From contig OU744728.1 of assembly GCA_916613615.1 (NCBI GenBank), positions 32,131,950 through 32,195,949 on the forward strand: a stretch of DNA of 64,000 nt. Direction: 5' to 3'. Positions 27,618 through 40,170 of this stretch are shown here, piece after piece. The stretch is from Steromphala cineraria (Eukaryota; Mollusca; Gastropoda; Trochida; Trochidae). Below the pieces are notes generated by a model that saw only the letters and a list, made by a program, of their open reading frames with translations, ran no database searches and was not told the DNA's origin. Within the stretch, counting starts at the first letter, position 1. Every line of letters begins with the position of its first letter. The position numbers were made by a program, and so were the translations under genes.

Positions 27618-28009
27618 TCAGAAATCAATTTCTGTCGATCAGTATTGGTTCCGGGGACCATTAGCAACAACTTCTGCTAGTTTTTAATCAGCAATTCGAA
27701 GTTGACCTTTTTAGTCCAAAATGCCTGGAAAACACTGCATAACCTAATAAGCCCCTAAAACCTAGAGGTGACCCCAGGGGCAAAATTACACTTTCTTGAA
27801 ATCAATTTCTGTCGATCGGTATTGGTTCCGGGGACCATTAGCAACACCTTCTGCTTGTTTTTAATCAGAAATTCGAGGTTGACCTTTTTAGTCCAAAATG
27901 CCTGGAAAACACTGCATAACCTTATAAGCACCCAAACCCTAGAGGTGACCCCAGGGGCAAAATTACACTTTCTTCAAATCAATTTCTGTCGATCGGTATT
28001 GGTTCCAGG

Positions 28010-31000
28010 GACCATTAGCAACAACTTCTGCTAGTTTTTAATCAGAAATTCGAAGTTGACCTTTTTAGTCCAAAATGCCTGGAAAACACTGCATAACCTC
28101 AAAAGCACCCCACCCCTAGAGGTGACCCCAGGGGCAAAATAACACTTTCTTGAAATCAATTTCTGTCGATCGGTATTGGTTCCGGGGACCATTATCAACA
28201 ACTTCTGCTAGTTTTTAATCAGAAATTCGAGGTTGACCTTTTTAGTCCAAAATGCCTGGAAAACACTACATAACCTTATAAGCACCCCACCCCTAGAGGT
28301 GACCCCAGGTGCAAAATAACACTTTCTTGAAATCAATTTCTGTCGATCGGTATTGGTTCCGGGGATCATTAGCAACAACTTTTGCTAGTTTTTAATCAGA
28401 AATTCGAAGTTGACCTTTTTAGTCCAAAATGCCTGGAAAACACTGCATAACCTTATAAGCACCTCGCCAATAGAGGTGACCCCAGGTGCAAAATAACACT
28501 TTCTTGAAATCAATTTCTGTCGATCGGAATTGGTTCCGGGGACCATTAGCAACAACTTCTGCTAGTTTTTAATCAGAAATTCGAAGTTGACCTTTTTAGT
28601 CCAAAATGCCTGGAAAACACTGCATAACCTTATAAGCACCCAAACCCTAGAGGTGACCCCAGGGGCAAAATTACACTTTCTTGAAATCAATTTCTGTCGA
28701 TCGGTATTGGTTCCGGGGACCATTAGCAACAACTTCTGCTAGTTTTTAATCAGAAATTCGAGGTTGACCTTTTTAGTCCAAAATGCCTGGAAAACCCTGC
28801 ATAACCTTATAAGCACCCAAACCCTAGAGGTGACCCCAGGGGCAAAATTACGCTTTCTTGAAATCAATTTCTGTCGATCGGTATTGGTTCCGGGGACCAT
28901 TAGCAACAACTTCTGCTAGTTTTTAATCAGAAATTCGAGGTTGACCTTTTTAGTCCAAAATGCCTGGAAAACACTGCATAACCTTATAAGCACCCAAACC
29001 CTAGAGGTGACCCCAGGGGCAAAATTACACTTTCTTGAAATCAATTTCTGTCGATCGGTATTGGTTCCGGGGACCATTAGCAACAACTTCTGCTAGTTTT
29101 TAATCAGAAATTCGAGGTTGACCTTTTTAGTCCAAAATGCCTGGAAAACACTGCATAACCTTATAAGCAACCAAACCCTAAAGGTGACCCCAGGGGCAAA
29201 ATTACACTTTCTTGAAATCAATTACTGTCGATCGGTATTGGTTCCTGGGACCATTAGCAACAACTTCTGCTAGTTTTTAATCAGAAATTCGAAGTTGACC
29301 TTTTTAGTCCAAAATGCCTGGAAAACACTGCATAACCTTATACGCACCCCACCCCTAGAGGTGACCCCAGGGGCAAACTAACACTTTCTTGAACTCAATT
29401 TCTGTCGATAGGTACTGGTTCCGGGGTCCATTAGCAACAACTTCTGCTAGTTTTTAATTAGAAATTCGAAGTTGACCTTTTTAGTCCAAAATGCCTGGAA
29501 AACACTGCATAACCTTATAAGCACCTCGCCACTAGAGGTGACCCCAGGTGCAAAATAACACTTTCTTGAAATCAATTTCTGTCGATCGGTATTGGTTCCG
29601 GGGACCATTAGCAACAACTTCTGCTAGTTTTTAATCAGAAATTCGAGGTTGACCTTTTTAGTCCAAAATGCCTGGAAAACACTGCATAACCTTATAACCA
29701 CCCAAACCCTAGAGGTGACCCCAGGGGCAAAATTACACTTTCTTGAAATCAATTTCTGTCGATCGGTATTGGTTCCGGGGACCATTAGCAACAACTTCTG
29801 CTAATTTTTAATCAGAAATTCGAGGTTGACCTTTTTAGTCCAAAATGCCTGGAAAACACTGCATAACCTTATAACAACCCAAACCCTAGAGGTGACCCCA
29901 GGGGCAAAATTACACTTTCTTGAAATCAATTTCTGTCGATCGGTATTGGTTCCGGGGACCATTAGCAACAACTTCTGCTAGTTTTTAATCAGAAATTCGA
30001 GGTTGACCTTTTTAGTCCAAAATGCCTGGAAAACACTGCATAACCTTATAAGCAACCAAACCCTAGAGGTGACCCCAGGGGCAAACTAACACTTTCTTGA
30101 AATCAATTTCTGTCGATCGGTATTGGTTCCGGGGACCATTAGCAACAACTTCTGCTAATTTTTAATCAGAAATTCGAGGTTGACCTTTTTAGTCCAAAAT
30201 GCCTGGAAAACACTGCATAACCTTATAACCACCCAAACCCTAGAGGTGACCCCAGGGGCAAAATTACACTTTCTTGAAATCAATTTCTGTCGATCGGTAT
30301 TGGTTCAGGGGACCATTAGCAACAACTTCTGCTAGTTTTTAATCAGAAATTCGAGGTTGACCTTTTTAGTCCAAAATGCCTGGAAAACACTGCATAACCT
30401 TATAAGCACCCAAACCCTAGAGGTGACCCCAGGGGCAAAATTACACTTTCTTCAAATCAATTTCTGTCGATCGGTATTGGTTCCAGGGACCATTAGCAAC
30501 AACTTCTGCTAGTTTTTAATCAGAAATTCGAAGTTGACCTTTTTAGTCCAAAATGCCTGGAAAACACTGCATAACCTCAAAAGCACCCCACCCCTAGAGG
30601 TGACCCCAGGGGCAAAATAACTCTTTCTTGAAATCAATTTCTGTCGATCGGTATTGGTTCCGGGGACCATTAGCAACAACTTCTGCTAGTTTTTAATCAG
30701 AAATTCGAGGTTGACCTTTTTAGTCCAAAATGCCTGGAAAACACTGCATAACCTTATAAGCAACCAAACCCTAGAGGTGACCCCAGGGGCAAACTAACAC
30801 TTTCTTGAAATCAATTTCTGTCGATCGGTATTGGTTCCGGGGACCATTAGCAACAACTTCTGCTACTTTTTAATCAGAAATTCGAGGTTGACCTTTTTAG
30901 TCCAAAATGCCTGGAAAACACTGCATAACCTTATAAGCACCCCACCCCTTGAGGTGACCCTAGGGGCAAAATAACACTTTCTTGAAATCAATTTCTGTCG

Positions 31001-34000
31001 ATCGGTATTGGTTCCGGGGACCATTAGCAACAACTTTTGCTAGTTTTTAATCAGCAATTCGAAGTTGACCTTTTTAGTCCAAAATGCCTGGAAAACACTG
31101 CATAACCTTATAAGCACCTCGCCACTAGAGGTGACCCCAGGTGCAAAATAACACTTTCTTGAAATCAATTTCTGTCGATCGGAATTGGTTCCGGGGACCA
31201 TTAGCAACAACTTCTGCTAGTTTTTAATCAGAAATTCGAGGTTGACCTTTTTAGTCCAAAATGCCTGGAAAACCCTGCATAACCTTATAAGCACCCAAAC
31301 CCTAGAGGTGACCCCAGGGGCAAAATTACACTTTCTTGAAATCAATTTCTGTCGATCGGTATTGGTTCCGGGGACCATTAGCAACAACTTCTGCTAGTTT
31401 TTAATCAGAAATTCGAGGTTGACCTTTTTAGTCCAAAATGCCTGGAAAACCCTGCATAACCTTATAAGCACCCAAACCCTAGAGGTGACCCCAGGGGCAA
31501 AATTACACTTTCTTGAAATCAATTTCTGTCGATCCGTATTGGTTCCGGGGACCATTAGCAACAACTTCTGCTAGTTTTTAATCAGAAATTCGAGGTTGAC
31601 CTTTTTAGTCCAAAATGCCTGGAAAACACTGCATAACCTTATAAGCACCCAAACCCTAGAGGTGACCCCAGGGGCAAAATTACACTTTCTTGAAATCAAT
31701 TTCTGTCGATCGGTATTGGTTCCGGGGACCATTAGCAACAACTTCTGCTAGTTTTTAATCAGAAATTCGAAGTTGACCTTTTTAGTCCAAAATGCCTGGA
31801 AAACACTGCATAACCTCAAAAGCACCCCACCCCTAGAGGTGACCCCAGGGGCAAAATAACACTTTCTTGAAATCAATTTCTGTCGATCGGTATTGGTTCC
31901 GGGGACCATTATCAACAACTTCTGCTAGTTTTTAATCAGAAATTCGAGGTTGACCTTTTTAGTCCAAAATGCCTGGAAAACACTACATAACCTTATAAGC
32001 ACCCCACCCCTAGAGGTGACCCCAGGTGCAAAATAACACTTTCTTGAAATCAATTTCTGTCGATCGGTATTGGTTCCGGGGATCATTAGCAACAACTTTT
32101 GCTAGTTTTTAATCAGAAATTCGAAGTTGACCTTTTTAGTCCAAAATGCCTGGAAAACACTGCATAACCTTATAAGCACCTCGCCACTAGAGGTGACCCC
32201 AGGTGCAAAATAACACTTTCTTGAAATCAATTTCTGTCGATCGGAATTGGTTCCGGGGACCATTAGCAACAACTTCTGCTAGCTTTTAATCAGAAATTCG
32301 AAGTTGACCTTTTTAGTCCAAAATGCCTGGAAAACACTGCATAACCTTATAAGCACCCAAACCCTAGAGGTGACCCCAGGGGCAAAATTACACTTTCTTG
32401 AAATCAATTTCTGTCGATCGGTATTGGTTCCGGGGACCATTAGCAACAACTTCTGCTAGTTTTTAATCAGAAATTCGAGGTTGACCTTTTTAGTCCAAAA
32501 TGCCTGGAAAACCCTGCATAACCTTATAAGCACCCAAACCCTAGAGGTGACCCCAGGGGCAAAATTACGCTTTCTTGAAATCAATTTCTGTCGATCGGTA
32601 TTGGTTCCGGGGACCATTAGCAACAACTTCTGCTAGTTTTTAATCAGAAATTCGAGGTTGACCTTTTTAGTCCAAAATGCCTGGAAAACACTGCATAACC
32701 TTATAAGCACCCAAACCCTAGAGGTGACCCCAGGGGCAAAATTACACTTTCTTGAAATCAATTTCTGTCGATCGGTATTGGTTCCTGGGACCATTAGCAA
32801 CAACTTCTGCTAGTTTTTAATCAGAAATTCGAAGTTGACCTTTTTAGTCCAAAATGCCTGGAAAACACTGCATAACCTTATACGCACCCCACCCCTAGAG
32901 GTGACCCCAGGGGCAAACTAACACTTTCTTGAACTCAATTTCTGTCGATAGGTACTGGTTCCGGGGTCCATTAGCAACAACTTCTGCTAGTTTTTAATTA
33001 GAAATTCGAAGTTGACCTTTTTAGTCCAAAATGCCTGGAAAACACTGCATAACCTTATAAGCACCTCGCCACTAGAGGTGACCCCAGGTGCAAAATAACA
33101 CTTTCTTGAAATCAATTTCTGTCGATCGGTATTGGTTCCGGGGACCATTAGCAACAACTTCTGCTAGTTTTTAATCAGAAATTCGAGGTTGACCTTTTTA
33201 GTCCAAAATGCCTGGAAAACACTGCATAACCTTATAAGCACCCAAACCCTAGAGGTGACCCCAAGGGCAAAATTACACTTTCTTGAAATCAATTTCTGTC
33301 GATCGGTATTGGTTCCGGGGACCATTAGCAACAACTTCTGCTAATTTTTAATCAGAAATTCGAGGTTGACCTTTTTAGTCCAAAATGCCTGGAAAACACT
33401 GCATAACCTTATAACAACCCAAACCCTAGAGGTGACCCCAGGGGCAAAATTACACTTTCTTGAAATCAATTTCTGTCGATCGGTATTGGTTCCGGGGACC
33501 ATTAGCAACAACTTCTGCTAGTTTTTAATCAGAAATTCGAGGTTGACCTTTTTAGTCCAAAATGCCTGGAAAACACTGCATAACCTTATAAGCAACCAAA
33601 CCCTAGAGGTGACCCCAGGGGCAAACTAACACTTTCTTGAAATCAATTTCTGTCGATCGGTATTGGTTCCGGGGACCATTAGCAACAACTTCTGCTAATT
33701 TTTAATCAGAAATTCGAGGTTGACCTTTTTAGTCCAAAATGCCTGGAAAACACTGCATAACCTTATAACCACCCAAACCCTAGAGGTGACCCCAGGGGCA
33801 AAATTACACTTTCTTGAAATCAATTTCTGTCGATCGGTATTGGTTCAGGGGACCATTAGCAACAACTTCTGCTAGTTTTTAATCAGAAATTCGAGGTTGA
33901 CCTTTTTAGTCCAAAATGCCTGGAAAACACTGCATAACCTTATAAGCACCCAAACCCTAGAGGTGACCCCAGGGGCAAAATTACACTTTCTTGAAATCAA

Positions 34001-35133
34001 TTTCTGTCGATCGGTATTGGTTCCGGGGACCATTAGCAACAACTTCTGCTAGTTTTTAATCAGAAATTCGAGGTTGACCTTTTTAGTCCAAAATGCCTGG
34101 AAAACACTGCATAACCTTATAAGCACCCAAACCCTAGAGGTGACCCCAGGGGCAAACTAACACTTTCTTGAAATCAATTTCTGTCGATCGGTATTGGTTC
34201 CGGGGACCATTAGCAACAACTTCTGCTACTTTTTAATCAGAAATTCGAGGTTGACCTTTTTAGTCCAAAATGCCTGGAAAACACTGCATAACCTTATAAG
34301 CACCCCACCCCTTGAGGTGACCCTAGGGGCAAAATAACACTTTCTTGAAATCAATTTCTGTCGATCGGTATTGGTTCCGGGGACCATTAGCAACAACTTT
34401 TGCTAGTTTTTAATCAGCAATTCGAAGTTGACCTTTTTAGTCCAAAATGCCTGGAAAACACTGCATAACCTTATAAGCACCTCGCCACTAGAGGTGACCC
34501 CAGGTGCAAAATAACACTTTCTTGAAATCAATTTCTGTCGATCGGAATTGGTTCCGGGGACCATTAGCAACAACTTCTGCTAGTTTTTAATCAGAAATTC
34601 GAGGTTGACCTTTTTAGTCCAAAATGCCTGGAAAACCCTGCATAACCTTATAAGCACCCAAACCCTAGAGGTGACCCCAGGGGCAAAATTACACTTTCTT
34701 GAAATCAATTTCTGTCGATCGGTATTGGTTCCGGGGACCATTAGCAACAACTTCTGCTAGTTTTTAATCAGAAATTCGAGGTTGACCTTTTTAGTCCAAA
34801 ATGCCTGGAAAACCCTGCATAACCTTATAAGCACCCAAACCCTAGAGGTGACCCCAGGGGCAAAATTACACTTTCTTGAAATCAATTTCTGTCGATCCGT
34901 ATTGGTTCCGGGGACCATTAGCAACAACTTCTGCTAGTTTTTAATCAGAAATTCGAGGTTGACCTTTTTAGTCCAAAATGCCTGGAAAACACTGCATAAC
35001 CTTATAAGCACCCAAACCCTAGAGGTGACCCCAGGGGCAAAATTACACTTTCTTGAAATCAATTTCTGTCGATCGGTATTGGTTCCGGGGACCATTAGCA
35101 ACAACTTCTGCTAGTTTTTAATCAGAAATTCGA
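28010..35133 (+). repeat. 21-unit tandem duplication (3717 bp), second copy short by two units
   Basis: Copy 1 is about 28010-31726 and copy 2 starts about 31727. Markers at the start are 3717 bp apart (taacctc 28094/31811; attatcaac 28191/31908; tcgccaa/tcgccac 28461/32178; ccctgc 28793/32510). From tacgcacccc (29341/32881) on, the spacing is 3540. From aactaac near 30790 to gatccg (31531/34894) it is 3363. Each drop is exactly one unit, so copy 2 lost single units at about 32.7 and 34.0 kb. Matching ends at 31770/35133, where ttcgaag and ttcgagg differ. Confidence 0.88.
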
Positions 35134-35264
35134 GGTTGACCTTTTTAGTCCAAAATGCCTGGAAAACACTGCATAACCTTATAAGCAACCAAACCCTAGA
35201 GGTGACCCCAGGGGCAAAATTACACTTTCTTGAAATCAATTACTGTCGATCGGTATTGGTTCCT

Positions 35265-38200
35265 GGGACCATTAGCAACAACTTCTGCTAGTTTTTAATC
35301 AGAAATTCGAAGTTGACCTTTTTAGTCCAAAATGCCTGGAAAACACTGCATAACCTTATACGCACCCCACCCCTAGAGGTGACCCCAGGGGCAAACTAAC
35401 ACTTTCTTGAACTAAATTTCTGTCGATAGGTACTGGTTCCGGGGTCCATTAGCAACAACTTCTGCTAGTTTTTAATTAGAAATTCGAAGTTGACCTTTTT
35501 AGTCCAAAATGCCTGGAAAACACTGCATAACCTTATAAGCACCTCGCCACTAGAGGTGACCCCAGGTGCAAAATAACACTTTCTTGAAATCAATTTCTGT
35601 CGATCGGTATTGGTTCCGGGGACCATTAGCAACAACTTCAGCTAGTTTTTAATCAGAAATTCGAAGTTGACCTTTTTAGTCCAAAATGCCTGGAAAACAC
35701 TGCATAACCTTATAAGCACCCCACCCCTAGAGGTGACCCCAGGGGCAAAATAACACTTTCTTGAAATCAATTTCTGTCGATCGGTACTGGTTCAGGGGAC
35801 CATTAGCAACAACTTCTGCTAGTTTTTAATCAGAAATTCGAGGTTGACCTTTTTAGTCCAAAATGCCTGGAAAACACTGCATAACCTTATAAGCAACCAA
35901 ACCCTAGAGGTGACCCCAGGGGCAAAATTACACTTTCTTGAAATCAATTACTGTCGATCGGTATTGGTTCCTGGGACCATTAGCAACAACTTCTGCTAGT
36001 TTTTAATCAGAAATTCGAAGTTGACCTTTTTAGTCCAAAATGCCTGGAAAACACTGCATAACCTTATACGCACCCCACCCCTAGAGGTGACCCCAGGGGC
36101 AAACTAACACTTTCTTGAACTCAATTTCTGTCGATAGGTACTGGTTCCGGGGTCCATTAGCAACAACTTCTGCTAGTTTTTAATTAGAAATTCGAAGTTG
36201 ACCTTTTTAGTCCAAAATGCCTGGAAAACACTGCATAACCTTATAAGCACCTCGCCACTAGAGGTGACCCCAGGTGCAAAATAACACTTTCTTGAAATCA
36301 ATTTCTGTCGATGGGTATTGGTTCCGGGGACCATTAGCAACAACTTCTGCTAGTTTTTAATCAGAAATTCGAAGTTGACCTTTTTAGTCCAAAATGCCTG
36401 GAAAACACTGCATAACCTTATAAGCACCCAAACCCTAGAGGTGACCCCAGGGGCAAAATTACACTTTCTTGAAATCAATTTCTGTCGATCGGTTTTGCTT
36501 CCGGGGACCATTAGCAACAACTTCTGCTAGTTTTTAATCAGAAATTCGAGGTTGACCTTTTTAGTCCAAAATGCCTGGAAAACACTGCATAACCTTATAA
36601 GCACCCAGACCCTAGAGGTGACCCCAAGGGCAAAATTACACTTTCTTGAAATCAATTTCTGTCGATCGGTATTGGTTCCGGGGACCATTAGCAACAACTT
36701 CTGCAAATTTTTAATCAGAAATTCGAGGTTGACCTTTTTAGTCCAAAATGCCTGGAAAACACTGCATAACCTTATAACAACCCAAACCCTAGAGGTGACC
36801 CCAGGGGCAAAATTACACTTTCTTGAAATCAATTTCTGTCGATCGGTATTGGTTCCGGGGACCATTAGCAACAACTTCTGCTAGTTTTTAATCAGAAATT
36901 CGAGGTTGACCTTTTTAGTCCAAAATGCCTGGAAAACACTGCATAACCTTATAAGCAACCAAACCCTAGAGGTGACCCCAGGGGCAAACTAACACTTTCT
37001 TGAAATCAATTTCTGTCGATCGGTATTGGTTCCGGGGACCATTAGCAACAACTTCTGCTACTTTTTAATCAGAAATTCGAGGTTGACCTTTTTAGTCCAA
37101 AATGCCTGGAAAACACTGCATAACCTTATAAGCACCCCACCCCTTGAGGTGACCCTAGGGGCAAAATAACACTTTCTTGAAATCAATTTCTGTCGATCGG
37201 TATTGGTTCCGGGGACCATTAGCAACAACTTTCGCTAGTTTTTAATCAGCAATTCGAAGTTGACCTTTTTAGTCCAAAATGCCTGGAAAACCCTGCATAA
37301 CCTTATAAGCACCCAAACCCTAGAGGTGACCCCAGGGGCAAACTAACACTTTCTTGAAATCAATTTCTGTCGATCGGTATTGGTTCCGGGGACCATTAGC
37401 AACAACTTCTGCTAGTTTTTAATCAGAAATTCGAGGTTGACCTTTTTAGTCCAAAATGCCTGGAAAACACTGCATAACCTTATAAGCAACCAAACCCTAG
37501 AGGTGACCCCAGGGGCAAACTAACACTTTCTTGAAATCAATTTCTGTCGATCGGTATTGGTTCCTGGGACCATTAGCAACAACTTCTGCTAGTTTTTAAT
37601 CAGAAATTCGAAGTTGACCTTTTTAGTCCAAAATGCCTGGAAAACACTGCATAACCTTATACGCACCCCACCCCTAGAGGTGACCCCAGGGGCAAACTAA
37701 CACTTTCTTGAACTAAATTTCTGTCGATAGGTACTGGTTCCGGGGTCCATTAGCAACAACTTCTGCTAGTTTTTAATTAGAAATTCGAAGTTGACCTTTT
37801 TAGTCCAAAATGCCTGGAAAACACTGCATAACCTTATAAGCACCTCGCCACTAGAGGTGACCCCAGGTGCAAAATAACACTTTCTTGAAATCAATTTCTG
37901 TCGATCGGTATTGGTTCCGGGGACCATTAGCAACAACTTCTGCTAGTTTTTAATCAGAAATTCGAAGTTGACCTTTTTAGTCCAAAATGCCTGGAAAACA
38001 CTGCATAACCTTATAAGCACCCCACCCCTAGAGGTGACCCCAGGGGCAAAATAACACTTTCTTGAAATCAATTTCTGTCGATCGGTACTGGTTCAGGGGA
38101 CCATTAGCAACAACTTCTGCTAGTTTTTAATCAGAAATTCGAGGTTGACCTTTTTAGTCCAAAATGCCTGGAAAACACTGCATAACCTTATAAGCAACCA

Positions 38201-39641
38201 AACCCTAGAGGTGACCCCAGGGGCAAAATTACACTTTCTTGAAATCAATTACTGTCGATCGGTATTGGTTCCTGGGACCATTAGCAACAACTTCTGCTAG
38301 TTTTTAATCAGAAATTCGAAGTTGACCTTTTTAGTCCAAAATGCCTGGAAAACACTGCATAACCTTATACGCACCCCACCCCTAGAGGTGACCCCAGGGG
38401 CAAACTAACACTTTCTTGAACTCAATTTCTGTCGATAGGTACTGGTTCCGGGGTCCATTAGCAACAACTTCTGCTAGTTTTTAATTAGAAATTCGAAGTT
38501 GACCTTTTTAGTCCAAAATGCCTGGAAAACACTGCATAACCTTATAAGCACCTCGCCACTAGAGGTGACCCCAGGTGCAAAATAACACTTTCTTGAAATC
38601 AATTTCTGTCGATGGGTATTGGTTCCGGGGACCATTAGCAACAACTTCTGCTAGTTTTTAATCAGAAATTCGAAGTTGACCTTTTTAGTCCAAAATGCCT
38701 GGAAAACACTGCATAACCTTATAAGCACCCAAACCCTAGAGGTGACCCCAGGGGCAAAATTACACTTTCTTGAAATCAATTTCTGTCGATCGGTATTGCT
38801 TCCGGGGACCATTAGCAACAACTTCTGCTAGTTTTTAATCAGAAATTCGAGGTTGACCTTTTTAGTCCAAAATGCCTGGAAAACACTGCATAACCTTATA
38901 AGCACCCAGACCCTAGAGGTGACCCCAAGGGCAAAATTACACTTTCTTGAAATCAATTTCTGTCGATCGGTATTGGTTCCGGGGACCATTAGCAACAACT
39001 TCTGCAAATTTTTAATCAGAAATTCGAGGTTGACCTTTTTAGTCCAAAATGCCTGGAAAACACTGCATAACCTTATAACAACCGAAACCCTAGAGGTGAC
39101 CCCAGGGGCAAAATTACACTTTCTTGAAATCAATTTCTGTCGATCGGTATTGGTTCCGGGGACCAGTAGCAACAACTTCTGCTAGTTTTTAATCAGAAAT
39201 TCGAGGTTGACCTTTTTAGTCCAAAATGCCTGGAAAACACTGCATAACCTTATAAGCAACCAAACCCTAGAGGTGACCCCAGGGGCAAACTAACACTTTC
39301 TTGAAATCAATTTCTGTCGATCGGTATTGGTTCCGGGGACCATTAGCAACAACTTCTGCTACTTTTTAATCAGAAATTCGAGGTTGACCTTTTTAGTCCA
39401 AAATGCCTGGAAAACACTGCATAACCTTATAAGCACCCCACCCCTTGAGGTGACCCTAGGGGCAAAATAACACTTTCTTGAAATCAATTTCTGTCGATCG
39501 GTATTGGTTCCGGGGACCATTAGCAACAACTTTCGCTAGTTTTTAATCAGCAATTCGAAGTTGACCTTTTTAGTCCAAAATGCCTGGAAAACCCTGCATA
39601 ACCTTATAAGCACCCAAACCCTAGAGGTGACCCCAGGGGCA
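35265..39641 (+). repeat. 13-unit tandem duplication (period 2301 bp)
   Basis: 35265-37340 matches 37566-39641 at a constant 2301-bp offset (13 x 177). Markers: cctggg; tacgcacccc; gaactaaat (35409/37710); tactggttcagggg (35785/38086); ctgcaaattt (36701/39002); and ttcgctag (37231/39532). Only a handful of differences were noticed (ttttgctt/tattgctt, aacccaaac/aaccgaaac, accattagc/accagtagc). Inside each copy the tacgcacccc unit occurs twice, 708 bp apart. The second copy ends within 70 bp of the inversion joint at 39709. Confidence 0.9.
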
Positions 39642-39644
39642 AAA

Positions 39645-39709
39645 TTACGCTTTCTTGAAATCAATTTCTGTCGATCGGTATTGGTTCCGGGGACCATTAG
39701 CAACAACTT
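39645..39709 (+). repeat. Left arm of a perfect 65-bp inverted repeat at the small inversion
   Basis: These 65 bases, from ttacgc to caacaactt, are matched without a mismatch by the reverse complement of 40106-40170. The arm carries the uncommon variant attacgc (other copies seen near 16996, 28850 and 32567), so the match is more specific than generic monomer similarity. The base just outside each arm differs, so the repeat ends exactly at the strand-switch joints. The loop between the arms is 396 bp. Confidence 0.93.
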
Positions 39710-39713
39710 AAGA

Positions 39714-40170
39714 AAAAAGGTCAACCTCGAATTTCTGATTAAAAACTAGCAGAATTTGTTGCTAGTGGTCCCCTGAACAAATACCGAACGACAGAAATTG
39801 ATTTCAAGAAAGTGTTATTTTGCCCCTGGGGTCACCTCTAGGGGTGGGGTGCTTATAAGTTATGCAGTGTTTTCCGGGCATTTTGGACTAAAAAGGTCAA
39901 CTTCGAATTTCTGATTAAAAACTAGCAGAAGTTGTTGCTAATGGTCCCAGGAACCAATACCGATCGACAGTAATTGATTTCAAGAAAGTGTAATTTTGCC
40001 CCTGGGGTCACCTCTAGGGTTTGGGTGCTTATAAGGTTATGCAGTGTTTTCCAGGCATTTTGGACTAAAAAGGTCAACCTCGAATTTCTGATTAAAAACT
40101 AGCAGAAGTTGTTGCTAATGGTCCCCGGAACCAATACCGATCGACAGAAATTGATTTCAAGAAAGCGTAA
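39714..40170 (-). repeat. 457-bp inverted satellite segment (2.6 units) inside the plus array
   Basis: After 39709 the repeat flips to minus orientation, beginning at an A-run followed by ggtcaacc, and runs for 2.6 units to 40170. Plus orientation then resumes at aaatgcctgg. The first complete unit is unusually divergent (ctagtgg, tgaacaaatacc, gaacgac, a missing g in taagttatg). The later units carry the reverse complements of variants typical of the surrounding plus array: ttactg, cctggg, attacac, cacccaaaccc and attacgc. This shows that the segment was flipped locally and did not come from the minus array at 1-13806. The variant order matches the plus-strand order seen at about 32567-33020. 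Four or so filler bases (39710-39713) sit at the left junction, and 2 bp (aa, 40169-40170) can be assigned to either side at the right junction. Confidence 0.93.
40106..40170 (-). repeat. Right arm of the 65-bp inverted repeat
   Basis: This is the reverse complement of 39645-39709, including the rare gaaagcgtaa variant. It forms the last 65 bases of the inverted segment, immediately before plus-orientation sequence resumes. Its most economical explanation is an inverted duplication of the left flank made when the 457-bp segment flipped. Confidence 0.93.

Larger units (their letters stand above)
13807..39709 (+). repeat. 177-bp satellite array, plus orientation (about 146 units)
   Basis: The same 177-bp unit runs in the opposite direction to 1-13806, in uninterrupted tandem. 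Variants common here and almost absent from the minus array are a cacccaaaccc form of the C-rich tract, attacac in place of ataacac, aactaac, tttgaag in place of ttcgaag, and gctac or gcttg in place of gctag. The form ggttccggggacc is close to fixed. Variants travel in linked sets that recur at multiples of 177 bp, which reveals the block duplications listed separately (19.4-21.5, 23.7-27.6, 28.0-35.1 and 35.3-39.6 kb). The array ends abruptly at the strand switch at 39709. No gene, RNA gene or mobile element was seen; the short open frames inside it are repeat artefacts. Confidence 0.97.

Noticed and set aside
39710..39720. Possible transposon end or target-site duplication at the inversion joint
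   Set aside because: The few unmatched bases (aaga) are too short, no flanking direct repeat or terminal inverted element is present, and the segment inside is satellite of the local variety.
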